A stretch of 64,000 bases of DNA from SZUA-36 sp963749115 (GTDB lineage: Bacteria > Pseudomonadota > Gammaproteobacteria > Xanthomonadales > SZUA-36): the NCBI GenBank assembly GCA_963749115.1, contig CAVVLP010000002.1:620001-684000 (forward strand), written 5' to 3'. The notes beneath the pieces are model-generated. The model worked only from the letters and a program-made list of their open reading frames with translations. It was not told the origin of the DNA and made no database searches. Below are positions 40,755 through 47,760 of this stretch, one piece after another (position 1 is the first letter of the stretch; each line of letters opens with the position of its first letter). The position numbers and the translations under genes were made by a program.

Positions 40755-41851
40755 TCGGTCGCATGCCACTCGCCGTTCAACTCAAGCTCTGATAGCTGAT
40801 TCTGACATACTGCATAATCATTTGAACGGCGATGCAAGAAATCAGCAGAACTGTTGTTCCTGTCCCCAAGATCAATATCTAAAAAGGCCATGATACTTAA
40901 ACGAATTTCATCAAAACCCAGCTCAGTTCTTGCTGAAGTTGTTCCATTAAAACGGCCATTGATTTCAAAAGGGATGTATTCACCATTATGGTTTCGGGTT
41001 TGGATATTTAATGGTCCACGCCACCCATCCCGGCCTAACACCTCGGCGAACCGTCTTCCGACTGACAGCAATTCCTCATCATTATTAGGTGTCACACGCC
41101 AACTGCGTCCGGATTTCATTTGAGTTTGCATACCAAATACTCCAAGCAGTGACGAATCAGGTCCAAGGATAACCTGTACAACATCCTGGACCGTATCTGG
41201 TGCACTGGAATGTAGAGGAATACCTTCTTGAAATGAACTTAACCAGCCTTTTAATGAAGTGCTGGCTGATAAAAATGGCTGTAATACATAATCACTTTTC
41301 CCAAACCATTTTTTCAAGGTCACCCAATCCGAGATAATCCAGATATCCTGTGCCCCGTAACCCTCTTTGGGTTTTACTACGACAGGCCAGCCATGGCTTT
41401 CTATCAGCTTCGCCGCATGACTTTCTATATCTTCATGGCAGACGTCGATGGTAAAACAAAAAGGCAGGTCATTCCTGTGGGCATATTGGTAAGTATCCAG
41501 CTTACTCCTGATGGTTCTGCAAAGATCATAGTCACCTGATAGCAACAGTCGGCTGATTTCATGATCAGCACGACCCAATTTGCTCAACATGATTACATCA
41601 TCATCCCGCCCAGAAAGAATAAGGGAGGGGCGTTCGTGTGAAATTATTTCAGCGAACTTTTGTTCAAAAGCTTCTTTATTACTAAGCTCTGGTGCGAGAT
41701 ACGTAGTATCACATTGAAAATTGGTTGGGTTTTCGACGGTGGAATTTATTCCTACAATCTTTAAACGGTCACGCCGGGCACCGATACTTCGAATAATACC
41801 TTCACCGACCTGACTGCCAACCGAGGTAATAAGAATGGTTTTTTTTGACAT
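40751..41851 (-). CDS. ATP-grasp family ligase-like protein
   Basis: 366 residues. An N-terminal Rossmann-like domain begins KKTILITSVGSQVGEGIIRS, followed by the ATP-grasp fold: GWPVVVKPKEGYGAQDI (ATP-binding Lys and loop), PLNIQTRNHNGEYIPFEINGRFNGTT (metal-binding Glu/Asn). The overall plan resembles carbamoyl-phosphate-synthase-like ATP-grasp proteins that join a carboxylate to an amine or nucleophile. The acceptor is unknown. It converges on the TauD gene. Confidence 0.8.
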   Translation of the reverse strand: MSKKTILITSVGSQVGEGIIRSIGARRDRLKIVGINSTVENPTNFQCDTTYLAPELSNKEAFEQKFAEIISHERPSLILSGRDDDVIMLSKLGRADHEISRLLLSGDYDLCRTIRSKLDTYQYAHRNDLPFCFTIDVCHEDIESHAAKLIESHGWPVVVKPKEGYGAQDIWIISDWVTLKKWFGKSDYVLQPFLSASTSLKGWLSSFQEGIPLHSSAPDTVQDVVQVILGPDSSLLGVFGMQTQMKSGRSWRVTPNNDEELLSVGRRFAEVLGRDGWRGPLNIQTRNHNGEYIPFEINGRFNGTTSARTELGFDEIRLSIMAFLDIDLGDRNNSSADFLHRRSNDYAVCQNQLSELELNGEWHATD

Positions 41852-41884
41852 GTTAATAACATTCGGCGAGGTGATTGTATTTAT

Positions 41885-41930
41885 TGGTGCCCGGGGCCGA
41901 AATCGACCGGCACAGTATTTTACCGAAAGA
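41885..41930 (-). pseudogene. Decayed 3' fragment of tRNA-Leu
   Basis: TGGTGCCCGGGGCCGAAATCG at 41885 onward matches the 3' end, T-arm and variable loop of the intact tRNA-Leu at 44330-44416, in the same orientation, with about 40 of 47 aligned positions equal and two single-base gaps. It stops before the anticodon, so it is not a tRNA gene. A partial tRNA 3' end is what tRNA-targeting integration leaves behind. Confidence 0.7.
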
Positions 41931-42493
41931 TGTTAGGCTTATCTAATTGAAATATAAACAGAATGCACCAAGACTAACAAATTTAATAATTAGTATAAAC
42001 AATCACTTACCGATTTCCCCTTTTTGTAAGTTCCGCTGATAATAGTTCAGTTTGGTTTCTCACTGCAACAAAAATGAGGGACAAAATTCATCGACTGTAG
42101 ATTAGGGAAAAACAAAAAATAAGCTGATTGAAGCATGATTGATTGATCCGGTTCCACAGAATCGGCATAAGGGTGCCTGTTCGGAACCGGCAGGCACATC
42201 GTTTTTCTCTTACATCAATTGTAGCTATACCAGCCGATAAACACCAAACGGCAACACATCAATATCAACTGGTGACTCAACAGCCTCACCGTCCATATCA
42301 CCCCTACAAAACACCAGATGCGGTTGAGACTCACTTCTTCAAACACTCAGTTAATTACCTATACTTAACGATGCGGTATCAACCGCTACAGTGTCGCTAA
42401 AGCAAACTTAATTCACAACACAACGATTGGACATCCATTACTTGGCGTAGAAAGCAATAGTTTTATAAAAATAGCAATTAAAAGGAGAGTTAT
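41931..42493. other. Intergenic stretch between tRNA fragment and the 42494 gene
   Basis: 563 AT-rich bases. An 85-codon plus-strand frame (42143-42400) is rich in His and Gln with no family resemblance and no ribosome site, so I do not call it. No integrase or terminal repeat seen. The strong ribosome site AAAGGAG at 42481-42487 belongs to the next gene. Confidence 0.4.
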
Positions 42494-43060
42494 ATGTACG
42501 TAGATTTAATTGTTACTGATAAAAAAGAATGGGCCTCCTCCTCCAAATACTTACAGAATTGTCTTCCAGGTGCGATAAGCGTTGATATGTCAGGAAACCT
42601 GTCTGTCAAATCTTTATTTTTTAAAATAAAAGCTTATTCTCTAGGGGCGCCGATCCGAAACCTTGTTATTAATGACCACGCACGGATTGGTTCAGGTGTG
42701 AAAAAAAATGATCCATCTCACCAGTTTGGCGATGCTTGGCTCAATTTGCATGATTTCAACCGCCATATAAAGGGAACCCGTTTTTACAAAAAAGGTAGGT
42801 TGTACCTTTTGGGATGTAAAGTTTCACGATCTAAAAAAATCTGCTTTAGTATTGCAAAAGCCATTCAAGTTCCAGTGGTTGCCGCACCAGACGATACTTA
42901 TGGTGACACCTATAAAGGAAAACCTACCTTGTTTACACCCAATTCTTGGAGGGAATTTGGCCTGGATGGGAGAGAGCGGTTCTATCAATTTGACGTTGTC
43001 ATTTATCCAGAAATCAATGGGAAAAAAACCAGATGCAAAGAAATCCGATTTCCGCCTTGA
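42494..43060 (+). CDS. Putative caspase/CHAT-like or DUF4347-like protein
   Basis: 188 residues, strong AAAGGAG site six bases before the ATG. It resembles caspase-like folds of the CHAT/DUF4347 kind: a strand then LVINDHARIGSG (His candidate) and LYLLGCKVSRSKKICFSIAKAI (Cys candidate in L-L-G-C), then VPVVAAPDDTYGDTY. In DUF4347 and CHAT proteins the pattern is strand-H-G and LxxCxx followed by a helix and V-x-A-s. This is an assignment by pattern and weak. No signal peptide is seen. It sits alone between the tRNA fragment and TonB, in AT-rich DNA with codon use unlike the operons around it, so transfer is likely. Confidence 0.45.
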   Translation: MYVDLIVTDKKEWASSSKYLQNCLPGAISVDMSGNLSVKSLFFKIKAYSLGAPIRNLVINDHARIGSGVKKNDPSHQFGDAWLNLHDFNRHIKGTRFYKKGRLYLLGCKVSRSKKICFSIAKAIQVPVVAAPDDTYGDTYKGKPTLFTPNSWREFGLDGRERFYQFDVVIYPEINGKKTRCKEIRFPP

Positions 43061-43177
43061 TCAAAACTCCGGACACTGCCCTCAAACCGCCATCGGCAGC
43101 AGGTAGCACTCCTTTGGCTGAGGTGGTCGCTTTCAGGAAATTATCAGCTTTCCTGTATTACAACACTCACAAATGAC

Positions 43178-43843
43178 TCAAGCATCGTCGATAATCTCGA
43201 AAGTGAATTTATTCAACACGCCCGGCACGTCGATCGCCACGCCGTCGATGATCCTGGGCTTGTATTTGAATTTTAGAGAAGCCTGCAATGACGCCTGGTG
43301 GAACAGGCTACTGGTACACTGCGACTCGATGATGCGTGGCTCCCTGACCTTACCGAGTTTTGTTACCGTGAACTCGACGACGCAGTAGCCTTCGATGCCG
43401 CGGATCAGGGCCCGTTGCGGGTAAATGGGCGCGACCTTAACGATGGGCAAGTAATCACCTTCACCGACGCCGAGGCTGAACCCTCCGCCGGTCAATTCAA
43501 TTTGCGTATTTACGGATGCGGCGGGAATGGCAATGGTTTCGACCCCAACTTCGAGGTCATCCATTTGGGGTGAGGGGGGATTCGGTGGCGGCTGTTCGGG
43601 TGTCTGCGGTTTCCTGGGTTTGATCTCCCTGCGCTGGATGACTTCCTCCCGTTCGACCCGTACGAAATCCACCATGTGCACCCGCGCTTCTTCATTAAGT
43701 GTGCGGTCGGCCGATGTAATCAGATCTTGCATGACCCACAATAACCCGGCAGTCACGCAAGCACCGAATATTGACCCGACAAACAACCGCAATATGTCCG
43801 CCGAGTGCCTGGGAGACATAACTTCAAGGATCGTGACTGCCAT
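43178..43843 (-). CDS. TonB-like energy transducer
   Basis: Inner-membrane protein that passes proton motive force to outer-membrane receptors. One transmembrane helix (ILRLFVGSIFGACVTAGLLW), a Pro-rich periplasmic linker (KPRKPQTPEQPPPNPPSP) and a C-terminal TonB domain (PIVKVAPIYPQRALIRGIEG, CVVEFTVTKLGKVREPRI). About 221 residues from the ATG at 43843; an upstream ATG at 43903 adds 20 residues without a helix. No ExbB, ExbD or receptor gene is adjacent. Confidence 0.85.
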   Translation of the reverse strand: MAVTILEVMSPRHSADILRLFVGSIFGACVTAGLLWVMQDLITSADRTLNEEARVHMVDFVRVEREEVIQRREIKPRKPQTPEQPPPNPPSPQMDDLEVGVETIAIPAASVNTQIELTGGGFSLGVGEGDYLPIVKVAPIYPQRALIRGIEGYCVVEFTVTKLGKVREPRIIESQCTSSLFHQASLQASLKFKYKPRIIDGVAIDVPGVLNKFTFEIIDDA

Positions 43844-43916
43844 GATTTTTCCGCACCGATTCCGTTCTTCTCTGGCAATAAGAACGCTATGTAATTTAGA
43901 CAACCGCTAATCACGA

Positions 43917-44209
43917 GGGTTCTTTTCGCGGGTCCGGAAGATGGTATCCCGGTGCTGTTTATTCACGGCAACTTTTCCTCTGCCACGTGGTGGGAAGTGA
44001 CAATGGTCAAATTACCGCCGCAATACCGGGCAATCGCCCCCGATCAACGAGGTTTTGGTGGTGCTGATCCTGCCGGGCGTGTTACTGCCCAGATCAACCC
44101 AGATTCCTTTATCAGTGCCACCGACGATCATGGGAATATGTTATCCGTATATTCGAACGAATTGAACTGTTACCAAAACTGTTACCGATCATTTACTTCG
44201 GCCATATAG
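43917..44209 (+). pseudogene. Alpha/beta hydrolase remnant
   Basis: VLFAGPEDGIPVLFIHGNFS (oxyanion HG), then ATWWEVTMVKLPPQYRAIAPDQRGFGGAD, the start of an alpha/beta hydrolase fold with the cap-side D-x-R-G-x-G motif. No nucleophile elbow, Asp or His of the triad follows; the frame soon degenerates. Lies just before tRNA-Leu. A remnant of a once longer gene. Confidence 0.65.
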
Positions 44210-44329
44210 ATTTCGTCAAGTTTGACTTGAAAACCCTTAAATCATTAATTTTAATAATAGAAAGTTTGATGAAAATCGGCTGGAAGTGGTTAACTAAATG
44301 TAACTAGCTGAATACAAGACCATTTAAAA

Positions 44330-44416
44330 TGGTGCCCGGGGCCGGAATCGAACCGGCACGGTATTTCTACCGAGGGATTTTAAGTCCCTTGCGTCTACCA
44401 ATTTCGCCACCCGGGC
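44330..44416 (-). tRNA. tRNA-Leu (TAA)
   Basis: 87 bases including encoded CCA. Acceptor GCCCGGG/CCCGGGC, D-loop with TTGGTAGACGC, anticodon loop CTTAAAA (anticodon TAA), a class II variable arm (CGGTAGAAATACCG) and T-loop GGTTCGATTCC. The 3' end faces the accessory stretch 41.9-44.3 kb. Confidence 0.97.
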
Positions 44417-44451
44417 TAAACGCAGTGCGAATTGTACCTGTATTGCGGCGG

Positions 44452-45375
44452 CTAGAGAATGCTTTTCCCCAAAGCACTTGTAATCAGGCGTAGCGTACGT
44501 TCGGCGCTGATATTCTTATGGTCCATAAACGGGTTTAGCTCGACCACTTCCATCGATGTCATCTGGCGACTGTCTGCACAGTACTCCAACAATAGATGGG
44601 CTTCACGGTAACGTACTCCACCCGGTACCAGTGTTCCGGAGCCTGGAATCACGGTTGGATCACAACCATCGACATCGAAGCTCACGTGGAAGCCAGCCGT
44701 ACCATCGGTGACGATATCCATGGCTCTACGCGCCACTTTGGCCATGCTGTGTTCATCGATGTCACGCATCGTGAAAACGTGGATGCCGGATTCATTGATA
44801 ATTTTTCGTTCACCGGCATCGATATCACGAATTCCAATCAGGACCACCTTGTCAGGATTCAGCTTTGGGCTGAAACCGAGGATTTCAGCGAAATCAGGAT
44901 CACCGCGACCGAGTAGATGCGCCAATGGCATACCGTGGATATTTCCGCTGGGTGATACGCCGGGGATATTCATATCACCATGGGCGTCAAACCAGATCAA
45001 TCCCATCTCTTCGCCACGCTCCCGGTAATGGGCAGAGACACCGGCGACGGTGCCCATCGCAATGGAGTGATCGCCACCGATTACCAGGGGGAAAACACCC
45101 TCATCCATCAGCTCTTTTACGCGGCCGGCCAGCTCGGTGCAAACACTTAAAATCTGGGGTTTATAGCGCGCTTTGTTGTCTTCAAGCGGACGTGTTTCCA
45201 TGGCCGGTACAAAAATATCCTCCTCACGCGCAAGCGTGTAACCCATTTTGCTTATGGCCGCACCAAGGCCGGCAATTCGAAGGGCGGACGGGCCAACATC
45301 TGTGCCACGACGGCTGGCACCCAGATCCATCGGTACACCAATGATTTTTATGACTTTATCGAGTTGAGAATTCAT
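44452..45375 (-). CDS. rocF: Arginase
   Basis: Hydrolyses arginine to ornithine and urea with a dinuclear Mn site. 307 residues. The metal ligands are all visible: VIGGDHSIAMG, IWFDAHGDMNIP and SFDVDGCDPTVIPG, with the GVRYREAHLLLEY and EVVELNPFMD blocks. The N-terminus IGVPMDLGASRRGTDVGPSALR is typical. The only arginine catabolism gene here. Divergent spacing from tRNA-Leu is small (35 bases), and both are read on the minus strand, tRNA-Leu downstream. Confidence 0.94.
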   Translation of the reverse strand: MNSQLDKVIKIIGVPMDLGASRRGTDVGPSALRIAGLGAAISKMGYTLAREEDIFVPAMETRPLEDNKARYKPQILSVCTELAGRVKELMDEGVFPLVIGGDHSIAMGTVAGVSAHYRERGEEMGLIWFDAHGDMNIPGVSPSGNIHGMPLAHLLGRGDPDFAEILGFSPKLNPDKVVLIGIRDIDAGERKIINESGIHVFTMRDIDEHSMAKVARRAMDIVTDGTAGFHVSFDVDGCDPTVIPGSGTLVPGGVRYREAHLLLEYCADSRQMTSMEVVELNPFMDHKNISAERTLRLITSALGKSIL

Positions 45376-45429
45376 GTATTACTGCCATTTAACCGGTTAT
45401 TTTTCTGCTCAGAGTCTATACCATTTGGC

Positions 45430-46311
45430 TTATTGGTCGTTAGCCAAAGCCTTATAACGAACCATTACAAAACGATAACGACTGGAGTTCCGCAGTCGCT
45501 CCGCCAACCTGTCATGTAGTTCGGGTGTCCAGCTTATATATTTCTCAATGAATTCACTTGCCCGTTGACTGTCACCTTGCTGCTGAATATTCAGCACATC
45601 ACTCAGCATCTGGTTGATGACCTCATTGTAGCGTTCATAGTGTATTTCCAGTCGTGCGCTTGACGGGTCAAAACTGCCAATCTGCGCATTCAAGTGGTTG
45701 AAGCGACCACGAACCCAGGCAGCATCTCCACCTTCATAATCATCGCTGATGATATCCCGTGCACGCTGTGACAGGTAGGCCGCGAAATCAGGATCTTCGG
45801 TTCTCATATCCTCGGCTGCAGCATGGACAAAACTGTAGGCTTGCATGATGTCAGGAGCCCAGCGAACGGAGTAGGGCAGTGCATACCAGGCCGCATCGTC
45901 CGTACCCGGTTCTTCCGCTGTGACGGGTAAAAAAGGCACCCGTTTATTATCCAGCGTGGTGGTGATGGGTCCGCCGGACAGGTAATAGATATCCAGTAAT
46001 GCAGAACGATGTTCCTCAAAGGTCTGTAAATGCCTTAATTCACGGAGCGATTCCAACGCCTGGGAGTGCAGGGAGTCCTGGTAGATGCGGTTGAATATAA
46101 TACCGGCCTTTATCAATTTGTCTGTCGCGGCTTTCTCCGCTGCCGTCAGGGATGAAAGGTCCGGGTCAAGCACAACTACACGGGTTTTATCCAATATCTC
46201 ATTTGCCTGCTCCAGGTTCCAGTAGCCTTCGGGGCTTTCTTGTGCCTGGCCATTTCCGGCTAAGAGGCCAGCGGCCAGTGATGCGCTCAAAATAAGTGTT
46301 TTTGTTTTCAT
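45430..46311 (-). CDS. Exported protein with M49-like N-terminal sequence, zinc motif missing
   Basis: 293 residues with a signal peptide (LILSASLAAGLLAGNGQAQ). The part AATDKLIKAGIIFNRIYQDSLH and IYYLSGGPITTTLDNKRVPFLPV resembles the N-terminal region of dipeptidyl-peptidase III (M49)-like proteins, which begin with a helical LIxAAxxxDxxF and then a GPWDRLD-like stretch. The HExxGH zinc site is absent and there is no room for it before arginase, which follows 54 bases downstream. So either a binding-only protein or a coincidental match. Its sequence is rich in Arg and helices throughout. Confidence 0.5.
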   Translation of the reverse strand: MKTKTLILSASLAAGLLAGNGQAQESPEGYWNLEQANEILDKTRVVVLDPDLSSLTAAEKAATDKLIKAGIIFNRIYQDSLHSQALESLRELRHLQTFEEHRSALLDIYYLSGGPITTTLDNKRVPFLPVTAEEPGTDDAAWYALPYSVRWAPDIMQAYSFVHAAAEDMRTEDPDFAAYLSQRARDIISDDYEGGDAAWVRGRFNHLNAQIGSFDPSSARLEIHYERYNEVINQMLSDVLNIQQQGDSQRASEFIEKYISWTPELHDRLAERLRNSSRYRFVMVRYKALANDQ

Positions 46312-46756
46312 TTGTCACCCATAGAGTGTTGTGAATGGAGCATGCGAGTTAAACCGGGCAAAGGTACACCTGCCAGTATGACCAAAAGACATAACGAAAC
46401 CCATAACCTTTGTGCATAGGTTTAATTTTCCAGGGCAAGTGATATTAAATAATATATTAAGAAAGTTACGTAACACATTGTAAATCAAAATATATAAGAA
46501 TTTACTTTAAATATTTGTATTGACTATGGACAGACACGAGCGCTAGTGATTCTACACAAGTGGTTTCCAAAATCCTGGCACAATACGACGCGGTGCAGCA
46601 TATTCGCTTTTCCCGGCTTACAGCGACTTCTGGTTCTATATAGTTATTCTATTTAACATAATATACATTATACGCAATCAAATATAGCATCAGAGCGATC
46701 TAAGAAGACCTGCCCCGCAACAGTAATGCCGGTCCTTAGACACGTGAATATGGTTG
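46312..46756. other. AT-rich intergenic stretch, possible riboswitch remnant at the right end
   Basis: 445 bases. The left and middle hold AT-rich runs with no gene. At about 46712-46728 the string CCTGCCCCGCAACAGTAA resembles the conserved CCCCGCAACNGTAA core of cobalamin riboswitches on the plus strand, and CAGGAATAC about 30 bases later recalls its B12 box, but the 5' half with GGTGNAANNCC is missing and no plus-strand gene follows. Confidence 0.3.
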
Positions 46757-47560
46757 TTACAGGAATACGTCTCCAAGAGAACCTGCAACATGCAACTGCT
46801 GGACTTCACTGGCGTTGTGCGCATGATGGCTATGGGCACCCTGACCCTGAGTTTTCACAACCATCAACGACACACTTAAAACGGCAAGTAAAATCAAAGC
46901 CGCTCCCATCAGTTTCTTGGTCCATTTGTCACTCAGTAGCGCAGCAAGCGCAGGTGCAGCGAGGCTCATGCCCAGCATGGACGGCAGCGTACCCGCCCCA
47001 AATGCAAGCATCACAGCAGCTCCGGAGATGGGTGAACCTGCGGCGGAGGCCGTTAAAAGCACGCTGTATACCAATCCGCAAGGCAACAAGCCCCAACACA
47101 AACCCAGCAATATACGTCCGGTTCCACCCGGTAGACTGCTCGCCCGAACCGCTATGGGTAGTATCAACTTCCATACTTTTGCACCCAGGCGTTCAATTAC
47201 TGCCAAAGTCTGCCAGTTAAACAAAAATTGAACTCCAATCAGAAATATCATCACGGCAGTGATAAAGCGCAATATCATGCTCCATTTGGGGATGTTCAGT
47301 GTGTGACCAAGACTTGCCAGTATCCATGCTGAGAGCAATCCCAGACCTGCGTAGCTCAGGATTCTGCCGATGTTGAACATAATAGCGGACGAGGCCCGGG
47401 GTCTTGCCTGGAGCTGTGCTTGGGTATTTGTGCCGTTAGAAACAGGTAAGCTACCCAATCCGGCAGCCATACCGCCGCACATACCAAAACAATGCCCGCT
47501 ACCCAATAAACCGACTAAAAATGCCGTGAACAAGGCTGATAGATCGAGGATAGAAGTCAT
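46757..47560 (-). CDS. Sulfite exporter TauE/SafE-like membrane protein of the cco operon
   Basis: 267 residues, about six to eight transmembrane helices. The first is followed by GLLGSGHCFGMCGGMAAGL, a Cys/Met/His-rich motif typical of the branch found next to cbb3 genes, and later CWGLLPCGLVYSVLLTA. Members of this branch are often considered for copper or sulfur handling in cytochrome oxidase maturation; the specific job is not proved. The C-terminus has a His-rich tail (HSHHAH). It follows ccoS by 8 bases and closes the operon. Confidence 0.8.
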   Translation of the reverse strand: MTSILDLSALFTAFLVGLLGSGHCFGMCGGMAAGLGSLPVSNGTNTQAQLQARPRASSAIMFNIGRILSYAGLGLLSAWILASLGHTLNIPKWSMILRFITAVMIFLIGVQFLFNWQTLAVIERLGAKVWKLILPIAVRASSLPGGTGRILLGLCWGLLPCGLVYSVLLTASAAGSPISGAAVMLAFGAGTLPSMLGMSLAAPALAALLSDKWTKKLMGAALILLAVLSVSLMVVKTQGQGAHSHHAHNASEVQQLHVAGSLGDVFL

Positions 47561-47568
47561 TGACCTGC

Positions 47569-47760
47569 CTACTCCTCTTTTTCGGTAACTGAACTATCTT
47601 CTTCCATCGGTGGTGGTTTCTGATCATCGTCAAGCACGACACTCCAGCCATGGGATTCCAGGTCATCAAACTGTCCATTTCTAATCGCCCACAACAGGGC
47701 CCAGACAGCGAGTGCCAATAACACTACGGCCAGCGGAATCAGGACATAAAGTATGCTCAT
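47569..47760 (-). CDS. ccoS: Cytochrome oxidase maturation protein CcoS, read in frame with CcoI
   Basis: 63 residues: one helix SILYVLIPLAVVLLALAVWA, then WAIRNGQFDDLESHGW and an acidic tail, the standard CcoS plan, needed for cbb3 oxidase cofactor insertion. It has its own AAGGAGG (47772-47778) before the ATG at 47760. But the ccoI frame reads into it with no stop. One base away, the next frame has TGA overlapping this ATG (ATGA), the normal coupling. So either a real fusion, or one base is lost near the end of ccoI. Confidence 0.88.
   Translation of the reverse strand: MSILYVLIPLAVVLLALAVWALLWAIRNGQFDDLESHGWSVVLDDDQKPPPMEEDSSVTEKEE

Noticed and set aside
41885..41930. Second functional tRNA-Leu
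   Set aside because: Only the 3' part is present; no anticodon arm or acceptor 5' strand, and several substitutions.
42143..42400. 85-codon plus-strand frame
   Set aside because: His/Gln-rich, without family resemblance or ribosome site, in AT-rich non-coding DNA.
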